Assembly (NCBI RefSeq): GCF_017302985.1
Contig: NZ_JAFIMU010000004.1
Location: 558,001-622,000 of the forward strand
Reading direction: 5' to 3'
From: Corallococcus macrosporus
GTDB lineage: Bacteria > Myxococcota > Myxococcia > Myxococcales > Myxococcaceae
Length of the DNA: 64,000 bases
The notes under the pieces are model-generated. The model ran no database searches. It worked only from the letters and a program-made list of their open reading frames with translations, and was not told the origin of the DNA. Made by a program: the position numbers and the translations under genes. Shown piece after piece: positions 55,932 through 64,000 of the stretch. The first letter of the stretch is position 1. Each line of letters begins with the position of its first letter.

Positions 55932-56402
55932 ATGGTGGAACTTCCTCGCATCCGTTGGGCGCTCGCCGTGGCGGGCCTGGGCTTGCTGGGGACGGTGGGC
56001 TGCGTGCGCACCGTGCCGTATGCGCAGCGCGTGGAGGCGGAGGATGAGAAGTGCACGCTCCTCCAGGCGCTGATGCGCCAGCCCGCGCCCGCGCAGGCCA
56101 TCCAGAAGTTCGTCGCGGAGGGCAAGGAGGAGAGGGCCCCCGTGGTTGTCTACGTGCGCCGTCCGGAGGAGGCCACGCTGGAGCGCTTCTTCACCGGCGA
56201 CACGAAGTGCGCGGACGCCACGTTCAAGGTCGTGCAGGAGAACGTGGTGGACGCCGTGGTGGTGTACCTGCAGGAGGTCCAGGGCGGCTACGCGTACGAC
56301 GCGCAGCGCTCCAGCCCGGAGCACCTCACCATGGAGAGCCGTCCCCAGGGCACCGTGCGCAAGGACGGCACCGTCTGGGTGGCGGGCGCGGACACTATTT
56401 GA
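55932..56402 (+). CDS. Lipoprotein of unknown function
   Basis: A 156-residue protein with a lipobox-like signal (LGLLGTVGC, C24 lipidated). The mature part has a conserved-looking VVVYVRRPEEATLERFF block and a tail rich in short strands. No known family is evident. The ATG at 55932 has GAGGTG five bases upstream. It starts just 8 bp after the OmpA-domain gene, so they may work together at the envelope. Its last 8 bases overlap the opposite-strand marC stop. Confidence 0.7.
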   Translation: MVELPRIRWALAVAGLGLLGTVGCVRTVPYAQRVEAEDEKCTLLQALMRQPAPAQAIQKFVAEGKEERAPVVVYVRRPEEATLERFFTGDTKCADATFKVVQENVVDAVVVYLQEVQGGYAYDAQRSSPEHLTMESRPQGTVRKDGTVWVAGADTI

Positions 56403-57030
56403 GCAGGTCCTTCGCCCCGTCCGCGATGAACTGCACCGCGATGGCGGCCAGGATGAGGCCGGACACGCGCTCCAGGATGGCGACGCCGGACTGACGCAGC
56501 ACCCGCTGCACCAGGCTGGACGCGTTGAGGATGAAGTAGGTCGACGTGAAGGTGAGCACCACCGCCGCGACCACCGGCAGCGCGGAGACGAAGGACGTTC
56601 CGGAGCGCGCCATCAGCACCATGGCCGTGGCGATGGCGCCCGGCCCCGCGAGCAGCGGAATGGCCAGCGGCACGATGGCCACGTCCTCCTTCACCACGCC
56701 CTCTTCCTCTTCCGTGGGGCTGGTGCGCGTGGAGGATGGGCGGGCGCGCAGCATGTCCAGGGACGTGATGAGGAGCAGGATGCCGCCCGCCACGCGGAAG
56801 GCGCCCAGCGACACCGCGAACACCTGGAAGATGACGCGGCCGAAGACGGCGAAGAACAGCATCATCCCGCACGCCACCAGACACGCGCGCAGGGCGGTGC
56901 TTCGGATTTGCTGCTTGGTGTCCCCCGCCGTCATCGCCAGGAACAGCGGCACGACGCCAATCGGGTCCACCACGAAGAAGATGGCGGACAGCGACACGAG
57001 GAAGGTGGACACCATCGCGGACATCGTCAT
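56395..57030 (-). CDS. MarC family integral membrane protein
   Basis: A 211-residue protein with six hydrophobic segments, matching the MarC/YhgN family (SAIFFVVDPIGVVPLFLAMT; then IPLLAGPGAIATAMVL). The function of the family is unclear. It lies 6 bp downstream of the glycosyltransferase and is probably in the same operon (lpxB, transferase, marC). Its 3' end overlaps the lipoprotein gene on the opposite strand by 8 bp. Confidence 0.9.
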   Translation of the reverse strand: MTMSAMVSTFLVSLSAIFFVVDPIGVVPLFLAMTAGDTKQQIRSTALRACLVACGMMLFFAVFGRVIFQVFAVSLGAFRVAGGILLLITSLDMLRARPSSTRTSPTEEEEGVVKEDVAIVPLAIPLLAGPGAIATAMVLMARSGTSFVSALPVVAAVVLTFTSTYFILNASSLVQRVLRQSGVAILERVSGLILAAIAVQFIADGAKDLLK

Positions 57031-57036
57031 GGCGGC

Positions 57037-57741
57037 CTAGACCGTGAAGCGCAGCTTCCAGACCATGCCCAGCGCCTCGACGAAGATCTTCTTGTTCATC
57101 TTCGAGTGCCCCACGCGCCGGTCCTCGAACACGATGGGGACCTCGCGCACGGTGAAGCCCTTGCGCAGGGTGCGGTAGGTCAATTCAATCTGGAACGCGT
57201 ACCCGGTGCTGCGCACCTCATCCAGGTGGATGCTCTCCAGCACGCGGCGGTTGAAGCACTTGAAGCCGCCGGTGAGGTCGCGCACGTCCACGCCCAGGAT
57301 GCTGCGCGCGTAGAGCGAACCGCCCCGGCTGATGATCTTCCGGCCCACGCCCCAGTTCACCGTGCCGCCGCCCGCCACGTAGCGCGAGCCCAGCACCAGG
57401 TCCGCGCCGCCCTCCGCCGCGTCCAGGAACGTGGGCAGGTAGCGCGGGTCGTGGCTGAAGTCCGCGTCCATCTCCAGGATGTACGTGTAGCCCTCGGCCA
57501 GCGCCCAGCGGAAGGCGGCCAGGTACGCGCGGCCCAGGCCCTCCTTCTTCTCGCGGTGGAGCACCCGCACGCGCGGGTCCTTCGCGGCCAGCTCGTCCGC
57601 GAGCTGCCCCGTCCCGTCGGGCGAGTTGTCGTCGACGACGAGGATGTCCACACGGGGGTCCGCCGCCAGCACCGCCTGGGTGATGGGGCCGATGTTGTCC
57701 CGTTCGTTGTAGGTGGGGATGCAGACCAGCGCACGGTTCAT
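57037..57741 (-). CDS. Polyprenol-phosphate glycosyltransferase (GT2)
   Basis: A 234-residue GT2 enzyme resembling dolichol-phosphate mannose synthase catalytic domains: VCIPTYNERDNIGPI near the N-terminus, VDDNSPDGTG, DADFSHDP (metal binding DxD-like) and GGGTVNWGVGRKIIS. No membrane tail is present. It would transfer a sugar to polyprenyl phosphate. The ATG at 57741 is used; an upstream TTG adds seven residues. It sits 72 bp after lpxB; the gap contains overlapping hairpins. Confidence 0.88.
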   Translation of the reverse strand: MNRALVCIPTYNERDNIGPITQAVLAADPRVDILVVDDNSPDGTGQLADELAAKDPRVRVLHREKKEGLGRAYLAAFRWALAEGYTYILEMDADFSHDPRYLPTFLDAAEGGADLVLGSRYVAGGGTVNWGVGRKIISRGGSLYARSILGVDVRDLTGGFKCFNRRVLESIHLDEVRSTGYAFQIELTYRTLRKGFTVREVPIVFEDRRVGHSKMNKKIFVEALGMVWKLRFTV

Positions 57742-57764
57742 GACCCGGCGGACATACCCCAAAC

Positions 57765-57809
57765 CCGGCGCCGGAACAGCAGAACCGGCGCCAACCCGGT
57801 CGGTTCTGC
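57765..57809 (-). promoter_or_regulatory. Two mutually exclusive hairpins between lpxB and the glycosyltransferase
   Basis: GGCGCCGG (57767-57774) pairs with CCGGCGCC (57785-57792) around a 10-nt loop. GCAGAACCG (57779-57787) pairs with CGGTTCTGC (57801-57809). The right arm of one overlaps the left arm of the other, so both cannot form at once. CCGGCGCCGG (57765-57774) is also a perfect palindrome. Confidence 0.55.
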
Positions 57810-57813
57810 CCTC

Positions 57814-58968
57814 TCAGGTGACAGCGCGCGGGGGCAGCAGCTCCAGCACCGTCTCGGCCGCGCGGTGGGCGGCCCCCACCTCGCCCAGGCGGCCGCGCAC
57901 CTCGGCCAGCCCCTGCACCATGGCGTCGCGCGGCTCGCCCGGCAGCCACACGCGCCGCACCTCGGTCGCGATGTTCTCCGGCGTCATGTCCCCCTGGAGC
58001 AGCTCCGGCACCACGCGCCGGCCGGCCAGCAGGTTGATGAGCGACACGAAGGCCACCTTCAACATCAGCCGCCCCACCAGGTACGTCACCAGCGACACGC
58101 GGTAGACGACGACCAGCGGCCGCTCCATCAGCCCCGCCTCCAGCACCGCCGTGCCGGAGGCCACCACCGCGGCGTCGCTCGCGCCCACGACCTCCGGCGC
58201 GCGTCCGTCCACCAGCACCGGCGTCACGCCGCTGCCCTCGAAGCGGGAGGTGATCTCCTCCTTCGCGATGGTGGGCGCCACCGGCACCACCACCTGGAGT
58301 CCCGGCCGCTCGGAGGAGAGCTGCTTCGCGGCCCCCACGAGCGTGGGCAGGATGCGGCGGATCTCACTCATCCGGCTGCCGGGCAGCAGCGCGAGCGTGG
58401 GAGCGTCCTGCGCCAGGCCCAGGCGCTGGCGGAACTCGCGGGCGCTCGCGGACTTGGGCATCTGCTCCAGCACGGGGCTGCCCACGTAGCGTGCGGGCAC
58501 CCCGGCCTCGCGGTAGAAGTCCTCCTCGAAGGGCAGGATGCAGAGCATGCGGTCCACCAGCCGCTGGATGGTGCGCACGCGGCCCCGGCGCCAGGCCCAG
58601 ATCATCGGGGACACGTAGTAGGCCACCGGGATGCCCAGGGCCTTGAGCTTCTTGGCCAGCCGCAGGTTGAAGTCCGGGATGTCCACCAGGATGGCGCAGT
58701 CGGGGCGGCGCTCCTCGGCGGCCTGGGCCAGGTCCTTCATGATCCGCAGGATGCGGGGGATGCGGGGCAGCACCTCCGTGATGCCCATGACGGACACCTC
58801 GCGGGCGTCGTGGATGAGCTCCACCCCCCGGGCGGCCAGCCGGGCGCCTCCCATGCCGAAGAAGGTGAGGTCGGGCCGGAGGGCCTGGAGGGCGGCGACG
58901 AGCTCCGCGGCGTGGGTGTCACCGGAGGCCTCGCCGGCCACGACGAGGATGCGGGGAGAAGGTGTCAT
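57814..58968 (-). CDS. lpxB: Lipid-A-disaccharide synthase LpxB
   Basis: A 384-residue GT-B enzyme joining lipid X and UDP-diacylglucosamine. The start is ILVVAGEASGDTHAAELV; IPDFNLRLAKK, PMIWAWRRGR and LPGSRMSEIRR are typical blocks, and the NIA...E motif near residue 350 matches the family. The ATG at 58968 corresponds to the E. coli N-terminus; the upstream ATG at 58986 would overlap a possible -10. Although lpxA and lpxI lie upstream, lpxB is on the opposite strand beyond three other genes. Confidence 0.95.
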   Translation of the reverse strand: MTPSPRILVVAGEASGDTHAAELVAALQALRPDLTFFGMGGARLAARGVELIHDAREVSVMGITEVLPRIPRILRIMKDLAQAAEERRPDCAILVDIPDFNLRLAKKLKALGIPVAYYVSPMIWAWRRGRVRTIQRLVDRMLCILPFEEDFYREAGVPARYVGSPVLEQMPKSASAREFRQRLGLAQDAPTLALLPGSRMSEIRRILPTLVGAAKQLSSERPGLQVVVPVAPTIAKEEITSRFEGSGVTPVLVDGRAPEVVGASDAAVVASGTAVLEAGLMERPLVVVYRVSLVTYLVGRLMLKVAFVSLINLLAGRRVVPELLQGDMTPENIATEVRRVWLPGEPRDAMVQGLAEVRGRLGEVGAAHRAAETVLELLPPRAVT

Positions 58969-59018
58969 GAGGGGCAGGACCCGCATCGTATAGCTGATGC
59001 GCGGGGGGAGGGAGGCTG

Positions 59019-59024
59019 TAGACT
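59019..59024 (+). promoter_or_regulatory. Possible -10 element before the J-domain gene
   Basis: TAGACT lies 9 bp before the TTG at 59034, in the 65-bp gap divergent from lpxB. No -35 box is clear. This is again consistent with a near-leaderless transcript. Confidence 0.3.
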
Positions 59025-59033
59025 GCGGCCCCC

Positions 59034-60920
59034 TTGAAGACGCTTCTGCTCGCCGAGAGCCACCCCCCGACCCTCGAGCACCTGACGGGCCTGCTCTCGC
59101 AGGCCGGGTACACCGTTCGGGCGGTGAATGACGCCGTGATGGCGTTGGAGCACTTCTCGGCGGACAACCCGGACGTGGTGGTGCTGGGCGTGGACCTGCC
59201 GCGCGTGGAGGGGCAGCACGTCGTGCACCTCATCCGGGGGCACAGCCAGGGCGGGCGCGTGCCCATCGTGGCCATCGACAAGGGGCACCTGGGCCGCGCG
59301 AAGGGCGTGGGCTCGGTGCTGGACCTGAAGGTCAACGCGTACATCCCGGATCCGCTCAAGCCCGGGGAGCTGGTGCCCCGCCTGGAGGCGCTGGTGAAGG
59401 CCGCGCAGGCCGTCACGCCCACGGGCCTGGCCGCCACGCTGTCGCGGCCCGCGGTGGCGGCGGGGGAGCTGAAGGCCTTCCCGCTGCCGGCGCTCTTGCA
59501 CTCGCTCTACCGGCTGCGCCGCGACGGCGTGCTGGTGGTGGCCCTCAAGGGCCTGTCGCGCCGCGTGTACTTCCTGCGCGGCGGGCCGGTGAACTTCGAC
59601 TCCTCCGCGAAGGAGGACGCGCTGCCGCGCTTCCTGCGCGAGCGGAAGGTCCTTACGGAGGCGCAGGAGCAGCCGGTGGTGGAGGCGCTCGCCTCCGGGC
59701 TGCGCATAGGCGCGGCGCTGGCGGACGTGGGCGTGGAGGCGGTGGGTGAGGACCTCCTGTCGCTCCTGCGCGACTTCACGAGGGACCGGCTCGGGCGCGT
59801 GCTGGCCATGCGCGAGGGCCGCTACGCGTTCTACGCGGGCGACGAGTTCTCCTCCGAAGTGGCCTCCGTGGAGCAGCCCGCCCTGGCGCCGCTGCTGGAG
59901 GCCGCGCGCAAGCGCATGCCCCTGCGGGTGGTGGCTGCGGGACTCAAGGCGCACCTGAACGAGTACCCGGTGCGCTCGGCGGACTTCGGGCGCGACCTCC
60001 AGGCGATGGCGCTGGACACGGAGGACATCAAGCTGGCCATGCAGGTGAATGGCCGCATCGTGCTCAAGGACCTGCTGGCGCACGGGCGCGCGGAGCTGCG
60101 CGCGGCGTACACGCTGCTGTGGTTCCTCAAGCTGACGGGCGGGGTGACGTTCTCCGCGACGCCGGTGGCCACGGGGACGGACGTGCTGAGCGCGGCGGCG
60201 GCGCCGGACGTCATCGCGCCGCGCAAGCGCAAGAGCCTGCCTCCGGAGACGGCGGCGTCAGTGCGTGAGGAGGCGGTGCGCATCATCACGCGCAGCTACT
60301 TCGGCGGGCTGGGGCTGGACCTCGCGGCGGATAAAGAAGCGGTGGAGCGCGCGTACCACGAGACGGCGATGCGCTTTCACCCGGACACCTACGCGGAGTT
60401 CGACATCTCCGACCTGCGCGACCTCTTGGAGCAGGTGCAGGAGAAGCTGTCCGCGGCGTACCGCGTGCTGAGCGTGGACGAGAAGCGCCGCGCCTACCTC
60501 CAGTACTTCTTCAGCCGGCAGGAGGTCGTGGGCCGGGCGACCGCCATCAACGTGGACGCGGAGCTCGCGCTGCGCCGGGGCGAGTCCGCGATGAAGCGGG
60601 GCGACTACAAGGCGGCCATCCAGGGCTTCGAGGAAGCGGTGGCCCTCAACGGCAGCGAGCCCGAGTACTACTCGTACCTCGCCTGGGCGAAGTACCGGGG
60701 CTCGCCCGGGCCGCTGATGCAGCGGGCGCTCGCGGCGCGCAAGGTGCTCAAGCAGGCGCTGACGTTGGATCCGTACCTGGAGCGGGCGCAGATCATCGCG
60801 GCCATCATCGAGATCGACCTGGACGACGCGCCGCTCGCGCGAAAGAAGCTGATGAAGGTGCTGGAGCTGAACCCGTATTCGGTGCTCGCGAGGGCGGCGT
60901 TGCAGAAGGTGGTGAAGTAG
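59034..60920 (+). CDS. Degenerate receiver - PATAN (DUF4388) - J-domain - TPR protein
   Basis: A 628-residue protein. The N-terminal receiver fold (about 1-125) has lost the phosphorylation site: the acidic pair reads AES, the acceptor position aligned with D is G (VVVLGVDLP), and the lysine is replaced by D. Then a PATAN-like domain (about 145-300), a J-domain (about 425-500) with intact HPD (FHPDT), and TPR-like helices (about 505-628). The start is TTG. It may be a chaperone-linked adaptor. It ends 2 bp before the ABC exporter gene. Confidence 0.82.
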   Translation: MKTLLLAESHPPTLEHLTGLLSQAGYTVRAVNDAVMALEHFSADNPDVVVLGVDLPRVEGQHVVHLIRGHSQGGRVPIVAIDKGHLGRAKGVGSVLDLKVNAYIPDPLKPGELVPRLEALVKAAQAVTPTGLAATLSRPAVAAGELKAFPLPALLHSLYRLRRDGVLVVALKGLSRRVYFLRGGPVNFDSSAKEDALPRFLRERKVLTEAQEQPVVEALASGLRIGAALADVGVEAVGEDLLSLLRDFTRDRLGRVLAMREGRYAFYAGDEFSSEVASVEQPALAPLLEAARKRMPLRVVAAGLKAHLNEYPVRSADFGRDLQAMALDTEDIKLAMQVNGRIVLKDLLAHGRAELRAAYTLLWFLKLTGGVTFSATPVATGTDVLSAAAAPDVIAPRKRKSLPPETAASVREEAVRIITRSYFGGLGLDLAADKEAVERAYHETAMRFHPDTYAEFDISDLRDLLEQVQEKLSAAYRVLSVDEKRRAYLQYFFSRQEVVGRATAINVDAELALRRGESAMKRGDYKAAIQGFEEAVALNGSEPEYYSYLAWAKYRGSPGPLMQRALAARKVLKQALTLDPYLERAQIIAAIIEIDLDDAPLARKKLMKVLELNPYSVLARAALQKVVK

Positions 60921-60922
60921 TC

Positions 60923-62707
60923 ATGCATCACGCGCTCTGGAGGCTCTTGCGCTACGCGAAGCCGCACGCGGGAATCCTCGTCCTGGCCTTCGTGTGCATG
61001 GCGGTGCTGGGACTCGCCACGGGTGCGTACGCGTACCTCCTGGGCCCGGCGCTGCGCTTCCTGTTGTCGGGAGGCGAAGAGGGCTTCGCGAGCGCGCACC
61101 GGGTGCCGTGGCTGGCGGACCTGCCGCGCGAGGCGGCGCTCTGGGGCTTCCCGGTGCTGGTGCTGGGCGTGGGCGCGGTGAAGGGCGTGGGCTACCTGGG
61201 CCAGTTCTACTTCATAGGCCTGTTCGCGCAGCGCGTGGTGAAGGACCTGCGGCGCGACCTGTTCCTGCGGCTCACCGCGCTGTCACCGTCGCAGCTGTCG
61301 AAGGAGCGGACAGGAGACCTGCTCAGCCGCTTCTCCTCGGACGTGATGGCGGTGGAGATGGCCGCCATGTACACGGTGGGCTCGTACCTGAGAGACACCA
61401 TTCAAGTCCTGGTGCTCGCGGGCGTGGCGCTGGCGATGAGCCCGATGCTGGGCGGCTTGATGCTCGCCGTGATTCCGCTGGCGGCGCTGCCCGCGTCGAG
61501 GCTCACGCGCAAGGTGCTGAAGGGAACGCGCGAAGGGCAGGCCCACCTGGGGCAGCTCGCGGGCCAGCTGCACGAAGGGCTGGGAGGGCTGCGCACCATC
61601 CAGGCCTTCAACGGTCAGCAGGCGGAGCTGGCGCGCTTCGAGTCCTACGCGAAGGCGCACGAGGAAGCAGTGGTGGGCGCGGCCTGGGCGCGCGGAGGCG
61701 TGCCGGGGTTGATGGAGGTGCTCGCGGCGGCGGCGCTCGCGGGAGCGCTGGGATACGCGGCGGCGACGCGGGCGATGGAGCCGGAGGCACTCCTGTCGCT
61801 GCTCACGGCGGTCATCCTCGTGTATCAGCCGGTGAAGGACCTGGGTCGCGTGACGCAGTTCGCGGTGCAGGCGGGGGCCGCGGGAGAGCGCCTCTTCGCG
61901 CTGCTCGACCTCAAGCACCCGGTGGAGGACGCCGCCAGCGCGGTGCCTGCACCCGCGCTGCGTGACTCGCTGCGCATGGAAGACGTGCGCTTCTTCTACG
62001 GAGAGCGCCGAGCGCTGGACGGGCTGACCCTGGACCTGAAGGTGGGGCAGGTGGCGGCGCTGGTGGGCGGCAGTGGCGGAGGCAAGAGCACGGTGACGTC
62101 GCTGCTGCTGCGCTTCGAGCGGCCGCAGCAGGGGCGCATCCTCCTGGACGGAGTGGACGCGGACACGTACACGGCGGCGAGCGTCCGCAGCCAGTTCGCG
62201 CTGGTGACGCAGGAGCCGCTGCTCTTCCACGGCACGGTGCTGCAGAACCTGCGGCACGCCAGACCGGAAGCGACGCGCGAGGAAGTGGAGGCCGCGGCGA
62301 AGGTGGCGAACGCGGACGCCTTCATCCAGGGGCTACCACAGGGCTACGACACGCGCATCGGCGAGCGAGGCGTCATCCTGAGCGGAGGCCAGCGTCAGCG
62401 TCTGTGCATCGCGAGGGCCGTCCTGTCGAAGGCCCCCGTGCTGGTGCTGGACGAAGCCACGAGCAGCCTGGATCCGGAGAACGAGCGTGAAGTGCAGGCC
62501 GCGCTGGCGAAGGTGCTCCCCGGCCGGACGGCGCTGGTCATCGCGCACCGGCTGTCGACGGTGACGAGCGCGGACGTCATCCACGTGGTGGAGGCAGGCC
62601 GCATCGTGGAGAGCGGAAGCCACGCGGACCTGCTCCAGAAGGACGGCCGCTACGCCGCCATGTGGCGCCTGCAGACGTCAGGCCCCATCGAGCGGGGCGC
62701 GGCATGA
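60923..62707 (+). CDS. msbA: MsbA-type ABC exporter
   Basis: A 594-residue half transporter. Six hydrophobic helices occupy about 18-320, then the ATPase: Walker A GGSGGGKSTV (about 382-391), signature LSGGQRQRLC and Walker B LVLDEATSS. This matches MsbA, which flips lipid A-core. The nearby lpxB and probable kdtA support that role, though other lipid exporters have the same form. It starts 2 bp after the J-domain gene stop and overlaps the PHP gene (ATGA). Confidence 0.85.
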   Translation: MHHALWRLLRYAKPHAGILVLAFVCMAVLGLATGAYAYLLGPALRFLLSGGEEGFASAHRVPWLADLPREAALWGFPVLVLGVGAVKGVGYLGQFYFIGLFAQRVVKDLRRDLFLRLTALSPSQLSKERTGDLLSRFSSDVMAVEMAAMYTVGSYLRDTIQVLVLAGVALAMSPMLGGLMLAVIPLAALPASRLTRKVLKGTREGQAHLGQLAGQLHEGLGGLRTIQAFNGQQAELARFESYAKAHEEAVVGAAWARGGVPGLMEVLAAAALAGALGYAAATRAMEPEALLSLLTAVILVYQPVKDLGRVTQFAVQAGAAGERLFALLDLKHPVEDAASAVPAPALRDSLRMEDVRFFYGERRALDGLTLDLKVGQVAALVGGSGGGKSTVTSLLLRFERPQQGRILLDGVDADTYTAASVRSQFALVTQEPLLFHGTVLQNLRHARPEATREEVEAAAKVANADAFIQGLPQGYDTRIGERGVILSGGQRQRLCIARAVLSKAPVLVLDEATSSLDPENEREVQAALAKVLPGRTALVIAHRLSTVTSADVIHVVEAGRIVESGSHADLLQKDGRYAAMWRLQTSGPIERGAA

Positions 62708-63879
62708 GCAAGGCCGCCAAGACCCGGCGGCCCCTCTCCCTGGCGATCCGCGCCGTGTTCGGCGTGTTGTTCCTGATCATGGGCGTCGCGGGCTTCTTCG
62801 CCTTCGCGGCCGGCTTCGCGGACTACCCCGTCATTGAGCCCGCGCCGAACGCGAAGCCATGGATCCGCGGCGCGTACCACGTGCACACCACGCGCTCGGA
62901 CGGGAACGGGACGCCCGCGAAGGTCGCCCAGGCGGCGAAGGCAGCCGGCCTGGACTTCGTGGTGCTCACCGACCACAACGACTTCAAGCCGCCCGCGCCG
63001 ACCTGGGCGGACGGTGTGTTGCTCATCCCCGGAGTGGAGATCTCCACCAGCGCGGGCCATCTGGCCGCGTTCGGGATGCAGCGCCCCATCGAAGGCGTGA
63101 AGCCCTGGGGTCCCCCGGATCAGGCCATGGCCGCGGTCGAAGTCGCAGGAGGCACGGCGATCCTCGCGCATCCGGTCCAGACGAAGAACCCCTGGAAGGA
63201 CGAAGCAACGGCGCATCAGGTCCCGGGCTTCGAGCTGTACTCGGCGGACACCTTCTTCCGGCAGGCGCTGCGAAGCCCGGTGAGCCGTCTCCTGCCCGCG
63301 CTGGGGGCCTCGATGGTGAATCCGGTGCACGGCGTGATGCTGCTCGCGGTCCCGGAGCCGCCCCCCACCGAGCGCTTCCTGAAACTGGCGCGAGAGCGCA
63401 AGCGCATCGCCCTGTGCGGAAGCGACGCGCACGGCCTGCCCGAATACGAGGACATCTTCGCCGCGCTCGACATGGAGCTTCCGCCGGACGTGCTGCCGGG
63501 GCCCCTGTCCCAGGATGCGCGCGAAGCCGCGACCCAGGTCACGCAGGCCCTGTCGAGCGGCCAGGCCCTCTGCGTCTTCCGTGCACTGGGAGCCCCCGAT
63601 GGCTTCGCCCTGGAAGGCTTCGACGCGAACACGAGGGAGGCCCCCATGGGCACGGTGCTGACGGTCCGCCTCCCGGAACACACCCCGGGGACGCTGGAGG
63701 TGCGGGTGTGGGGCGACGGCCGCCTGCAACCCGACGGACAGCACATCGAGCTGACCGGTCCCGGAGTGGTCCAGGTAGAGGTCTGGGCCCACGCGCCCGG
63801 ACGTTTCTTCGGCCACGAGTGGCGGCCCTGGATGGTCCCCAGTCCGGTGCGAGTGGTGCCGCGACCGCCGGGCATCTGA
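62704..63879 (+). CDS. Membrane-anchored PHP-domain phosphoesterase
   Basis: A 391-residue protein with one N-terminal anchor (about 17-42) and a PHP domain with the metal-binding motifs HVHTTRSDG (about 59-67), LTDHND (about 90-95), a lone H in AHPVQ and SDAH (about 240-243). All four blocks needed for a trinuclear site are present. The C-terminal 110 residues look like a beta domain. Its substrate is unknown. It is coupled to the msbA-like gene by an ATGA overlap and lies just ahead of the probable kdtA. Confidence 0.86.
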   Translation: MSKAAKTRRPLSLAIRAVFGVLFLIMGVAGFFAFAAGFADYPVIEPAPNAKPWIRGAYHVHTTRSDGNGTPAKVAQAAKAAGLDFVVLTDHNDFKPPAPTWADGVLLIPGVEISTSAGHLAAFGMQRPIEGVKPWGPPDQAMAAVEVAGGTAILAHPVQTKNPWKDEATAHQVPGFELYSADTFFRQALRSPVSRLLPALGASMVNPVHGVMLLAVPEPPPTERFLKLARERKRIALCGSDAHGLPEYEDIFAALDMELPPDVLPGPLSQDAREAATQVTQALSSGQALCVFRALGAPDGFALEGFDANTREAPMGTVLTVRLPEHTPGTLEVRVWGDGRLQPDGQHIELTGPGVVQVEVWAHAPGRFFGHEWRPWMVPSPVRVVPRPPGI

Positions 63880-63899
63880 TAGAGCGCGGGACGTCGCCC

Positions 63900-64000
63900 A
63901 TGCGCCTGCTCTACGTCGTCGCCACCTACGTCCTCTTCGCGCTGCTGTTCCCGGTGCTCTGCGTGCACCGGAAGACGCGCCACGGGCTGAAGCAGCGGCT
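63900..64000 (+). CDS. Probable Kdo transferase WaaA/KdtA (5' end only)
   Basis: An open frame runs from ATG at 63900 to the window edge (33 codons). It encodes LLYVVATYVLFALLFPVLC, an N-terminal membrane anchor, followed by HRKTRHGLKQRL; this is like the start of 3-deoxy-manno-octulosonate transferases. The lpxB-msbA neighbourhood supports this, but a fragment this short allows only a tentative call. Confidence 0.5.
   Translation, partial: MRLLYVVATYVLFALLFPVLCVHRKTRHGLKQR

Overview
This window is about 70% GC, almost fully coding, and looks like a chromosomal core-plus-accessory segment of a myxobacterium (Myxococcota, probably Myxococcaceae such as Corallococcus or Myxococcus). The reasons are the strong third-position GC bias, many GTG and TTG starts, DUF4388/PATAN proteins, a chemosensory operon carrying a HEAT-repeat protein, and a delta-proteobacterial-style arrangement of envelope genes. 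I see no tRNA, rRNA, CRISPR array, insertion sequence or prophage. No stretch over about 300 bases lacks a gene; the largest gaps are about 216 bp (36369-36584) and 201 bp (26320-26520).

Layout. 1-529: the 5' part of a divergent exported protein. 660-7045: yceD-rpmF-plsX-fabH-fabD-fabG-acpP-fabF, a type II fatty-acid synthesis operon behind a near-consensus promoter. 7101-12218: rpiB, glyA, nrdR, riboflavin genes ribD-ribE-ribH, nusB. 12215-21476: an orphan M17-like N-domain protein, then a chemosensory operon (cheY, cheA, cheW, cheW, small membrane protein, HEAT-repeat protein, cheR, cheB, cheY) with no receptor gene. 21505-24912: an ABC exporter pair and a 3-hydroxyisobutyrate-dehydrogenase-like reductase. 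24919-29016: divergent asnS and leuS. 29040-31861: zinc-ribbon membrane protein, lptE, rpsT (TTG start), mazG fused to a VOC-like domain. 31968-41349: TPR/zinc membrane protein, DUF4388 protein, phoH, 7TM-HD phosphodiesterase, cupin-YbeY fusion, DUF4105 protein. 41400-45336: prfB with its programmed frameshift, an ECF sigma/anti-sigma pair, lysS.

45349-56402 is an envelope-biogenesis run: an extended LolC/E permease, lolD, bamA, skp/ompH, lpxD, fabZ, lpxA, lpxI, an OmpA-domain protein and a lipoprotein. On the opposite strand follow marC, a polyprenol-phosphate glycosyltransferase and lpxB (56395-58968). The window ends with a degenerate receiver-PATAN-J-domain-TPR protein, an MsbA-type ABC exporter, a PHP-domain phosphoesterase and the start of a probable Kdo transferase (waaA/kdtA).

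Functionally the segment couples fatty-acid supply (fab genes) to lipid A synthesis (lpxD, fabZ, lpxA, lpxI, lpxB), LPS export and assembly (MsbA-like, LptE), lipoprotein export (Lol) and outer-membrane protein insertion (BamA, Skp), alongside translation genes (L32, S20, RF2, LeuRS, LysRS, AsnRS). The most notable items are several domain fusions (cupin-YbeY, MazG-VOC, long membrane extension on LolC/E, pseudo-receiver-PATAN-J-TPR), a recurring -10-like element lying 7-11 bp from start codons that suggests leaderless mRNAs, a candidate self-regulated ECF promoter, and overlapping alternative hairpins between lpxB and the next gene. I saw nothing that I can firmly call a wholly new system.
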